In this document: piece after piece, positions 34,379 through 44,727 of the stretch
Position numbering within the stretch: position 1 is the first letter of the stretch
Layout of the letters: every line of letters starts with the position of its first letter
Assembly (NCBI RefSeq): GCF_001619985.1
Contig: NW_017264200.1
Location: forward strand, 372,001 to 436,000
DNA: 64,000 nt
From: Xylona heveae TC161
Lineage: Eukaryota; Ascomycota; Xylonomycetes; Xylonales; Xylonaceae
Direction: 5' to 3'
The notes under the pieces: model-generated
The model's database searches: none
Seen by the model: the letters and a program-made list of their open reading frames with translations, nothing else
What the model was told of the DNA's origin: nothing
Made by a program: the position numbers and the translations under genes

Positions 34379-34604
34379 TCAGTACTGCCCTGGGGCTCCA
34401 GTAACACCTGACTTAGTGCCATTCTGAGCTCCGGCGTCATACACGCCAACACCTTGAGATTTAGATTCCCGAATAGGCAGCTCATTTGCAGTAGGACCAT
34501 GAGCCGAAGTGGCAGATTGCGGAGTAGCAAACTGGGTGCCGGCGCTCTGCGGGCTTGTAATGTTTCCTTCTTGCTGCAGCCCCTGGGTTTGGACTGGCGG
34601 AGGA

Positions 34605-34639
<35 letters not shown>

Positions 34640-36133
34640 CTCGATAGGGCTCGAAGTCTCAGATCCGGAAGCGTAGTGGGCCCCCGGACCGTGTCCCACA
34701 GCAAACTGGATTGCCTCCATCCACTTCTCCGCATCAGCGGGCGTGTGAGCCTTAAAAGCCATCTCGTGCGTCATGGCAAGAGCATTGCCGACCTTACCCT
34801 TGGAGGTATCCTTGCCCTTGAGGTTGAACTTTTGTCCATTGATACCGCCAATGATGCAGTCGGGAAGGTAAAGGGAAAGCTGAGGACTGGGGTCCTTGCG
34901 GAAATCATCGTCGGACTTGAACTCATGAAGGTATTTGGCCGGAGTTACGACGAAGAACCCGGTGCTGTAAGTCTTGAGTACCTTGCCCTTCTTCTCCAGA
35001 GAACCTTGGATGAGTGGCTGCGTAGCATTATGGTTTTGGTTAGGGAAGGAAATATTGCCAAGCTCGCGAGGTGGCTGGCTCGGGTCGACCAAAATGTGGT
35101 CATTGCGCGAAACAAAACCCTTCCATTCAAAATCCGGCGGAACGTTTTGCAGGTTGGAAGTCATATCCGCATACATGGCTCTGGTTCGTTCTGCTTGTCC
35201 GCCAACAAATTGATTGAACGACATGATCGCCTGCTGCAGCGTCTGAATGACGTGCGCTTCAAACTGGGCGAAGTTGTTCTGCACAGCAAGCAGGTCTTGG
35301 CGGTTATTATTTTCCTCGATGATTTGCTTGTTCAACCGGTGGAACACGCCACGATGCAAGATGTACGGGTCATTGCTCGGCTCAATTTTTCCGCCCGCTG
35401 CATCGTGGCTCGCGGTATACTGACCGAGGAGTTCAATGTGCTTTTGGGTCGCAACGCGCGCCTTGTCGACTGCCTTGCTCCCCTTGGCAGCACCGCTGGT
35501 CAGCTCCCTTGTCTTGCTCTTGACTTCAGAGTGGAGTCTCTCGAGAATAGGCAGCACGGAGCCCTTGAGAGCCTTTTCCGTCTCAACGTGTGAGTTGGCA
35601 ATGCCCTGTTACGATAATTAGACGAGGGTTCTCAAGCTACCAATAACACAGTAGAGTCGGCCTTACCTGGGTATTCGAGCGGACATTCTCGAAGAAACCT
35701 GCAACGCCCCCGAGCTGTTGTTCGAAATGATGGGCCTCTCTCAACGGGTCGGACACGGTCTGGAGTATGGTTAAGCCTTGATCGCATACGCAACTGGGAA
35801 AATGACGGCACTCACCTTCAGGACCTTCTCGTATTCTTTAGACTGTGCCTTATGAACTTTCTCCGTTGCGGCGACATAGTTCTCCAAATAACCGCATGCA
35901 TGCTTCCAAGCTTGCAAGCGCTCGGTCAGAAGCTTCGAGGTCTAAGTTGTAGCAAAGCGCAGTTAGTGATAAGCTTCTTGATGGGTAGATTTGCGCATAG
36001 AAGGCAAATACGCTACCTCGGAGGGATCCTCGTCGGGAACAGCATCGGCAGACAAGTTGCTTGCGTACGAAGTCTGTCGGTTAGGAGGAATTGCTGAGCC
36101 CGGGACGCCGGCCTTCTCTGGCGGATAGGACAT
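34379..36133 (-). CDS. slm1: SLM1/SLM2-type PH-domain phosphoinositide effector
   Basis: In yeast, Slm1/Slm2 bind PI(4,5)P2, are targets of TORC2 and calcineurin, and control actin and eisosome-linked stress signalling. Four exons, minus strand (36133-36017, 35941-35816, 35759-35667, 35605-34379), give 520 residues. A helical BAR-like region spans about 40-280 (LLTERLQAWKHACGYLENYV, FFENVRSNTQGIANSHVETE, IMSFNQFVGGQAERTRAMYA). A PH domain spans about 305-412 (LIQGSLEKKGKVLKTYSTGF, ending ADAEKWMEAIQFAVG). After the PH domain come a run of ten Gln encoded by pure CAG and a Pro/Ser/Gln-rich tail. Introns are 56-75 nt. TORC2 regulation is family knowledge. The gene ends convergently with no close partner. 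Confidence 0.88.
34608..34640 (-). repeat. CAG/CTG trinucleotide repeat encoding polyglutamine
   Basis: Ten CTG units on the plus strand equal ten CAG codons in the SLM1-like gene, just after the PH domain. The near-perfect codon purity suggests a recent or unstable expansion rather than selection on Gln alone. Confidence 0.9.
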
Positions 36134-37321
36134 GATTCGTTATAGAAAGATTAAGCTTTTGGAGTAAGCTTGAGTGTGGCTAAGAATACGAGGCAGTGCT
36201 TTTCAAAATAAACCAAAGTGAAGGAATTGAAGAGGAGAACTGTGTTGCAACAGAAAAGTGGAATGACCAAAAAGGATACTGGCCCGAATTCGGAACCCTT
36301 AAATTCAGTTTGCGCGGGTGGAGACGTCAGAGGTACAAGTGGTCAAGTTACGCTCAACAGATAAAGCTCTCGATAAGCGATGACAGCAGGACAGCAAAAG
36401 GGTCCTTAATCAAGGAATCGTCACAAGCAAAGAATGGAAAACCAATCACAAGTATGTTAATACAGAAAGGTAGATGTGAAAATTTGGATGATTGCTTTAT
36501 TTTTACTCCATCTGAAACATGCAGCCATTCAAAGTATTTACATGATGATCTCCGAGCAGTTGAGGAGAAGAATGCAGGATTTTGGGTCAAGGATGGCCAT
36601 GTGCCAGATGACGTCGACGGGCCGTTCAATGGCAAGACAGTCTGTGGCTTGACCGCCTTTCAGTGGCGTCTGTCGCCTCCATTCCCAATCCCAAGCTGGC
36701 TAGAGAGAAAGAGCACGTCACCCGTACAAAAATCACATACTGCGCCATTCCCAAAGTCGTCATCGGGGCGATGAGAAGACTCATTTTGATTTGACCATTT
36801 CGGAAGAATTATCATTACTATCATTTATCATCATCATCATCTTTTTTGTGGTGCGATGGATGATTGACTATATATTGTAGCGGCTGCCATAAGCGACCAT
36901 GCACGGCCGCTGATATATGAATTGTGAGACAATAAGACTATGTTGATTAAGTTCGTACAAGAACCCGAGAGGAAAATAATATGACCCAAAACTAAAAAGC
37001 GGTTGAAAACTGCGCGAACCGACATGTTCGCAATCTCATGATATCGAGAAACGTTATATGATGAGCGTGTCCAAATCCAAGTACCCAACTCCCGCTTTCA
37101 GTACCAGAGAAACCCGAGATACTTTGTGCAACGATAATATTTTCTCCTTGTAGAAGTTGAAAAGGCAAAAAAGAAAAATGGAAATGAGAACCCCCGTCTA
37201 TGCGATAATAGTGAGAAGAATTAAAAAGTCGTATGTGTTGTATCAGAGAAACTTTTTGCGCGCGAGAAGCATGTCAGAGAAATGGGGTTTGACCTAAGAT
37301 TATTTCGGTTGCGATGAGATT
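36134..37321. other. intergenic region between SLM1-like and arrestin genes
   Basis: About 1.2 kb holding the SLM1-like promoter and the arrestin 3' flank, with a short CAT run near 36827-36841. A 579-nt plus-strand open frame (36196-36774) exists, but its protein has no recognisable domain, so it is not called as a gene. Confidence 0.55.
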
Positions 37322-39365
37322 CTATCGACCCCGAGAACTGGTAAAGTGATGCAGGCTAGGTCGGAATGGAAGGATGTTAGGACTTGACGGCCCGCTCGAA
37401 GAAGGGCTTCCCGGATGCGAATTAGCACGGGAATAATGCGCCGTTCCAGAGACCGGGCTGGGTGGTCGTGAAGTCGCGGTAACATAGTCTGGCAGATCCT
37501 CGCTCAATGGAGTTCTGGCAGAGGTCCGCATTGCAGCTGTATAGCTGGGTACGCGGGAAAGCGAAGTAAGGTCAAGCTCGAGATTGTCACCGTTACGGTC
37601 CGGTGAATGGTCGTCGATAGAACCTCGACGAGAGAGAGGGACGCTCGCGGCAGGAGAATGGCTATAAGAGCCAGTTGGAGGGGGTGAATGAGTCCTTCTG
37701 TCAATTTCCGAAGCGTACGCCGGAGTAGTCGAGCCGGAATTGTTTTGGTGATTTCGTCGTAGCCAGCGACTGGATCCGGGCTCCGGAAGGTTATAGAGAC
37801 GATTTTGAATCGCCTCCGCCGATGGTGCTTGTGCCACGGCATTCAGCGAAGCCAGGTTCTCGTACGAAGCGTTTCGACTATGTGCTCGGCTTTGCGAGTG
37901 GAAGGGCGTGTTGAGTCCACTTCCCTCATCACCGGGCGTCATATAACCGGACGGGTCAATGTCGCTGAACAAGCGATCAAACTGGTGTTCGCCGTAGAGC
38001 GGCGGCGCGTTTTGATGAATCTCTCGAGCAGCTTCCGGATCAAGTTGGCCGTCGACAAGGCTATTGGTATTATCATCGAGCGTCAGGTTTGGAGAGATGA
38101 AGATCATGACCGGCAAAAATCCTCGCAGCTAGATTGATGAGTTAGCCCGTATAAAAGGCAATTGCATTGGTTTCAACAGCAGCACAAACCTCCGAAACAT
38201 GGCCATCTGGGTTATGCAGAAGAACGTTAAAGCGCAGCTTATGTCGAATCTTGATTCCTCGGCACTCCACATCCTGCATACAGTCTCGCAGTGAAGGCGG
38301 CAACGGCACCGTTCGATGAACGTGGTATCCTTCCTGACCGTCAATGTCAGTTGTCTCGGTGTCCTCGGGAATTTCGGTCTCCACAAAGGACACCTCCCGG
38401 ACATTCTTCCGAGTCCGGTCGTCATCCGTATTCAGCTCCTGAGTCTCGGTAATTGCAAGCTGTATCTTGCCAATTTTCAGACCCTTGAGGAGAGGAACCA
38501 GATCAAGGTCGACATTAACCGATGTGCCGAAAACGACGGCTTTGCTCGGAATACTGATCGAATACTCGATCTTGTTTGGCCAGATATTCTCAACGGACTA
38601 ATTTTGTATGAGCAAGACAGCGCCCAGTCAGGTTGCAGGACAAAGAGACTCACCATCGCATGCGCTAGCTCCAATGCACTAGGGTCCAGAGTCCGGACAA
38701 TACGCATATGCCGTCTCGCATGCAAATTCTGCGCCAACATGCCCCGCTCGACGGTGGCTTTCATTCGATAAATGACAAAGCTATCATGCAGGCCTTCGAT
38801 ACTCTGCGGCGTGTCGCCAGGAATAATCACCTCAAACGGATACTCATAATTACCCGGAGATAAGTTTTCAGTCTTTCGCTTCCCTGGATCCAAAAGCATC
38901 CACTCATGTTTGTAAAAGACAGATTCCTGTTTCACATAGCGGGTCGAAGAGCTGTTCGCATCGATCTTGGCAGCCCAACTTATGTCGCCAGTCAGCACAG
39001 CTTGATCATTGTCATAAAGAGGAGAAGGTTTCGCGGGACACTTACGCTACTCGCGAAGTGCCAGTCAGGCGAAGGTGGATATTCTTGACATGAAACGGCT
39101 CCGAAACACAGAGAACGACGGTGCCCTTGAGCAACGCACTTGAAGCTTCATGAGGACTTCCGCTTAGGACGATAATGCGCGAGTCCAATCTATTGAATAT
39201 CCATTACTTTTAGCGACCGTGTCCATTGCTGCTTGGGGGGAAGGACTGCGCATATATTCACAGCATATTTGCTGGATTGAAGGCGTACCTAATCTCGAAA
39301 AACTTGACCACGTTCGCATTGTGGCCGAAGAAGCTGTTTGGGGCCATCGAAGGGCCAAAAGGCAT
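37322..39365 (-). CDS. arrestin-domain ubiquitin-ligase adaptor, CreD/ApyA type
   Basis: Alpha-arrestins of this type recruit the Nedd4/Rsp5-type ligase HulA to transporters; A. nidulans CreD and its paralogue ApyA act in carbon catabolite control and transporter turnover. Five exons, minus strand (39365-39289, 39189-39046, 38978-38654, 38597-38190, 38128-37322), give 586 residues. Arrestin N-domain: FFEIRLDSRIIVLSG, LKGTVVLCVSEPFHVKNI. C-domain: LDPSALELAHAMSVENIWPN and RHKLRFNVLLHNPDGHVSEL. The tail has the WW-binding PPLY in NAPPLYGEHQFDRLF, with Ser/Pro-rich disorder after it. The N-terminus looks more like ApyA than CreD to me, but I cannot separate them by eye. The start at MPFGPSMAP is chosen to match family length; an in-frame Met at 39521 would add 52 residues. 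creC lies immediately upstream in the same direction. Confidence 0.88.
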
Positions 39366-41621
39366 TTTGACGTTTTTCTTTTTCTTCTCCCTTGATTGCT
39401 CCTGAGAGCCAACTGTGCAGAGGGGAGTAAAAGTAAGAGCTGATGGAGGTGGGATATCCGGCAATAATATTTTCCCGGACGATTTTGCGTCTGACGGCGA
39501 GGCGGCGATACTAAGACGCATCGAGGCTGGCCTACCGGAGGTACTGTTTTTGCAGGAAAGATAGTCGAGAGACTATTATCGTTCGTAGTAAGTACTGGGT
39601 GCTCACGGGCCAACGACCCAACCAGCGCGAGAAGTGCAGAGTACGGTAGTGACGCAGGGGTCGGAGGTTCGGGTGTCTCTGCCTGCTTGCCTGCTTGCCT
39701 GCCCTCCCTGCCAAATCCGGATGAACCTTTCCTGTTCGCGCAAGGATCGGCAAGACAAGTCGCCAAACGAGCCAGGGTACCGACTGACGGAACAGAACGG
39801 AGGAAGGTGCGACTCTCCAAGGTCCCTGCTTGATCGCAACACACTGTAGAGATCTCTTGAGGGGATGAGGATGAGGATGCACGCTGCGTCAGCTCGTGAG
39901 GTAATTGACTTGCTGTCTCCCTTAATACCGCTGTGTTTCTCTCCTTGACGATCTCGGGGCCTTGTTTGAGAAGTATCAATCAAGGCGTGGGGCCGATGCA
40001 AAAGATCGCTGTAGGAAAGAGGGTGGTTTTTCCAACGTTGTGCTCTGTAGCTAAGGTTGGTTGGGCTTGTTTTCAAGCTGGACGAGTTTGCTATCGATGG
40101 TGATGACGATTATGATGAATGACTGGATGATGCTACATATTCCCTTTCCATGTGATGGTCTAAAAATTTATGCCACATCTCATCAACTTGATTATAAGAG
40201 TAAACCAAACATCGATGAGCAGTAGTAATTGGCATTCATTCGAAATCCGCAAATTGATCAATCATTAAAGTTCCAGCTGTCAACGCAAGCCGGAACGGAT
40301 TTGTATCCAGGCCAACTGTACGGAAACAATGGTCCTTGCCAAAACTCTGCTGATGCCAAGCTATATTTTTTCGGGACTCGTCCCGTAGTCTCTGCAGCTG
40401 CTCGAATCGAACCGCCCTGGCGGCGTCTGTCCTCGACTGTACCCGTTCCCGGCCCAGTGAGAAAAAAATAACTGTCCAAAGGGCAGGTGCAGCCAGGAGC
40501 AAAAGCCCCGTCTTTGGCCGATCCTGGACCTTTCTCCTCTTTCATCCACAGATAGGGACAGTGGGCCGCGCCAGAACAATATATTCGTAACAAAGAGATT
40601 TCTTCTCTATCTCGCAGCACCGTCGTGGCGGTCCGCCTGCCGGTTCCATCCTTGATGTGACGGCAGATGCACTATCGGATGCGGCCGGCCATGCAGCTGT
40701 CGTGTTTCGAGCACGAGCTTGAAGTCTTTTTCTATGGCGCTGCTCGATGCAGCCAAACAAAAACTCCATGTCCAGCCCAGGGGAAATCTGCATGCAAGGG
40801 TACTCCCTGGCATGGTAAACGTACTTGTTCGGTCTTGGAAAGTCTGATAACGATCGAGGTACCCGTCACTTGTCCATTCGTTTCGTAGCCGAATCGCTTC
40901 TGCGAGTACGCGTGTAAGGTTTCGCCATCGGGAACAGCCGAAGCCAGCGCAGCACTTGGGACGAGAACATGCTGAAGAGGTAGGCGGTACTATTGGACGA
41001 CACCTTTGGTGCCCAACAGACTCCACGATTGTGTCAGATCTCTTTGTACCCCAAGGTCCTCTGTACTGAGCGAGGTTACCGGTCCAGCCAGAGACGAACA
41101 ACCAAACAGGAAAGGAATAGATCTGCTTTGATTAAAGCAATGAGGGGTTGTACGAAGATTGCAGAAAAAATCGAATGATCATATTGTGTCCGTCGGAAAA
41201 TTATTTTGTTCTGGACAAACCAATCCTCTCGACGTGCAATAAAATACCGCAATGGCAAGTTTCGTTCTCTTCCAAAAGGTTAGTAGCGTTGCTTGGAGCC
41301 TTTTCTTGCGTCTGGGCCCCCTTTCGCTTTCGCAACGGTGAGCCTACGGCGATAAGGTGTCACTCCGGACAATCGTAGCGCCCCGCCAAAAAGGGCCGAT
41401 CATCCTGCCGAGTCTATCACCTTTATGCCCAAAAGCATGCCATTCACAGAGCCTAGAACCGAGCCTAGCCGCAAGTTCGCTCCTACAGGCGGGATAACCA
41501 GAATAGCTTAATGACCGCTGGACGCCCAATCATCACAAATAGATCACCAAAATAAAATAAAATAATGCATTGCTTGTCGAATTGGCTTCATTGATCCTGG
41601 AGAGCAAGCATTCACATGCTA
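39366..41621. other. long intergenic region upstream of the arrestin gene
   Basis: About 2.25 kb between two same-strand genes with no convincing coding sequence. It contains a CTGC/TTGC-rich repeat (39679-39714) and many medium open frames on both strands that match nothing known to me. It probably holds the arrestin promoter with a long or spliced 5' leader, plus the creC 3' UTR. Confidence 0.5.
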
Positions 41622-44020
41622 TCACTGCCCGTCGAAACTCGACGTTGCATTTTGGCCTCCGTTTACCCCTTCTCGAGGTCGCTCCCATGTACGAATGTGA
41701 CCTGGTAGCAGGTCAGCGAATGCACGATGCGCAAAGGGCACGCTTGTGTCCCCCGCCAATTCGGAAACGACATAGACATGGGATCGAAGGTGAGCGGGGG
41801 CTTCCGATTGAAGACTTACCGTCACGACAGGAAGTAATTATACAGTCTTCCTCAAAACCAATCCAACTGAGAGGATGAGAATCGATCGATTTGGACTACG
41901 TGAAGGATCAGCACCATGTACTCTTTCCGCGGTCAGGTATCCAGGTGAGATGGTACTTACCAGGACAGGTGGCAACATCGCAACCCGAGAGCGAGGCTCA
42001 ACTGAATGGCTGATCACTTCTTCGCTATCCTCATCCCAGCTTGCATTGGAGAGAGAACGCATTCTGTTTGTGACCTGGCTCTCTGATCGATTTCTCCCGG
42101 CCGTCGGGAGTGGTTGACTTGAGGATATACTTTCGCGTTGCCGAACAGAAGCCTACAAGTGATATTTGATCAGTTCACATGCATGAAATTAAGAGGGATG
42201 GATAACGGTGTGAAGGCACGCACGGCTTTAGGTCGATGGAGCATCCCTTCACTGAAATCCCAGAGAAGAATCCTGCTATCTTCGCCTACGCTTCCAAATC
42301 TATAATTTCGGTCGTCACACCTCCACGCATCGAAGGCCACAGAAGACACCCAAGAATTGTGGCCCTGACATCGGGCAACGACGCGCCGTTCTGTAAGTGA
42401 CCAGATGGAAACAAGGTCATCTTGCCCGCCAGTAACAATGTATCGTCCATCTGGTGACCAACACACGCAAATAAAACCACCGTAGTAGCTTGTATACAAG
42501 TCGATGAGCCTGGTTAAGACTGAGCTTGTGATGCCTGTACTCCAGGAAGGGTCAAACTTACTGTTCTTTAAGGTAGTCGATAACACGCAATGATCCATCT
42601 TCTGACACTACGGCTAAATGCCTGCAGTCTGGGGAAAACGACATGGAGTTTATTCGTTGATTAGAAAGCTTCCATAGCGCCACGGGGTTCGTTTTCTGGT
42701 TCTTTGAATTCACCGACTTTTTCACTCGCAGCGAATTTGAAAAGGTAGAACCAAGATCTTTTCCTAGCTGCAACTCGTTTTCATCTTGCAGAAAAGCTGC
42801 ATCCTCTTTTTCCTTGTCATATACGACAAGACATCCGTCCATATGAGCAGCAAGGAACAAATTCTCTGATCCCGGGATCCACCTGATATCGGAGACGGGC
42901 GAAGGGTTGATAATGCCCTGTAGATGAGTCAGACGTAATACAGGGGAGAAAAAGGGAGTAAGAACACGCACATTCTTGTTGATGCGCGCATATTTCTGCG
43001 ACATCGGCTCGTACCAGATAATGTCGGCAGAGGAAAAGCCCAATACCACATCCAGATGAGTAGAGCTTTTTGTGAGAATATTGATGTCATGGCAGAGGGC
43101 GTGGGCTTTTGTAAAGAGAATCTTTGTAAGTTGTTCCGCCTAAGATATGTAAGAATCTGTCTCATGAATGACACTTTATTGGCAAGACATATACCTTTTG
43201 GCTTGATGAAAGGTCCAGCCACTGAAATGCGCGATTGATATTGGCAAAAGCGAAAAGGCCCTCAGGGTCATGCTCCTGTAACCTTTTGGTAATTGTATCA
43301 TTTGGGATCACCCGGGAAACAAATGATGAATTGCTCTTCACAATGTTGTTCTTTGGTTTCCTCCGCTTCAGAGGATCCTTCCCATTGACTGGAATTAATG
43401 ATGGATTTCCTTCTCCAAAAGCAGGTGTAACATCTAGAATGCTTTGTGATTGTGCGTAATCCAAGGATTGGTTGATTCCAGCAGACCTAGCACTATTGCC
43501 CGTAGATGCAGCCTCGTTGCTATTTTCATCAATGCTATATGTATGTGCCAGTCGAGAGCGTACGCTGCCAGAAGTATTTGCGCGATAGAGTCGTGTGGTA
43601 TGTTTGCGCGGAGCAATGACTGTCAACGATAATTTGACACCAGCTGTAGGAGGCGCTGGAGTTGTGGCTAAGGGATTCGGGTTTTGAATGGGTGCCTCTG
43701 ATGGATGCGGCGGTGGTGTTGCAAGAAGAAGTTCATCCTTCAGCGTATAGGTGCCTATACAAACATGAGCATCAATTGGAGGCGTCAAAAAAGATAAAAG
43801 AATCTTCTGTTTCCCATACCCTCTCCCACGAGCAGTTGATGTTCAGGCCCTGTGGGCTGGCTGAGAATATTGTTTGTTTCCGTAACACCTCCGGCGCCGT
43901 TAAGATATGGTGTGATGTACGGACTCGTTAGAGGATATCGCGGAGGTGGAGGTAAAACACTGCGTAAGTTGTATTAGATATGTGAACGAAAACCTACAGA
44001 TTCTAATACACTCACAACAT
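41622..44020 (-). CDS. creC: catabolite repression WD40 protein CreC
   Basis: WD40 partner (WDR20-like) that stabilises the deubiquitinase CreB in carbon catabolite repression. Exons, minus strand: 44020-44016, 43959-43820, 43754-43195, 43139-42972, 42917-42562, 42509-42224, 42152-41961, then 41866-41820 and 41701-41622. The first coding exon is ATG plus two bases; splicing makes [20 protein letters not shown]. After a basic, Ser-rich N-half, WD40 repeats follow: [69 protein letters not shown]. The C-terminus has [20 protein letters not shown]. Conserved protein continues on both sides of 41867-41960, but standard splice sites do not join them in frame, so roughly ten residues there are unresolved. 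Total about 620 residues. Divergent from Miro. Confidence 0.9.
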
Positions 44021-44727
44021 GGTTATTTCCGGTTCTTAAAGAAATGAGTCTTATAAAGGTGAGTACGTTGGCCGGGATGGCAGCGTATCGGGAAGGATGG
44101 TTGCCGAGCAGGCACACAGGTACGCAGGATGTTCTTCTCCTCCTGGCCAAGTATCTATCGATTGTAGATTGAAGATATGGACGAAAAATGTTGCCAATAC
44201 TCAAGGTCAAGCTGAAGTTCTTGTAAAGGTTGCGCCGGCCCGAAATGCCGCTGAACAGGCAAACACCAGATGGCTTTACAATCCCGAGGAACAACAAATT
44301 CGAACGGTTTACTCAAATTGACCGAATATCAACCATTTGCCGGATATCAAAGCGTATATCAAGAGATAGAAGACGAGGAAGGATTCAAAAACTCCACAAT
44401 CTCTATGTCGATCTCAGGAAGACAAGTCGTGGTCATAGGGAAGTCTGGGGAAGCTTTGGGGTCGCATTAACTCGGCAACCCCTCTACTTTGTACGTAATT
44501 CCGACCAACAACAGGTCGGCAAATAATCTCGTAGCTCCGAGCCTACAGATGGAGCTGCCATTGGGCAAAACAAGGGAACCAGCGTGTTGTGTTTCGATAT
44601 CGTCTACCTTTGTTCTCTTCTTAATGATGCTATAGTTGACCGCTCGGGATTTGGTCTTGTTGATTTTTGCCTACCAAGGTTACGTAACTGTTGGATTCCG
44701 CTTGTTTGAAGAGCATGTTCGACTGCC
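44021..44727. promoter_or_regulatory. divergent promoter region, creC / Miro
   Basis: About 700 bp between the start codons of two genes facing away from each other. The first introns of both lie just inside the coding regions. I recognise no specific site. Confidence 0.55.

Noticed and set aside
34454-35593. Plus-strand open frame of 379 codons
   Set aside because: Antisense shadow of the SLM1-like gene; the minus strand encodes clear BAR and PH domains, and this frame contains poly-Leu from the CTG repeat.
36196-36774. Plus-strand 192-codon open frame upstream of the SLM1-like gene
   Set aside because: Lies in a divergent promoter position and has mixed composition with no recognisable domain. 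It might still be real, but I cannot support it without conservation or RNA.
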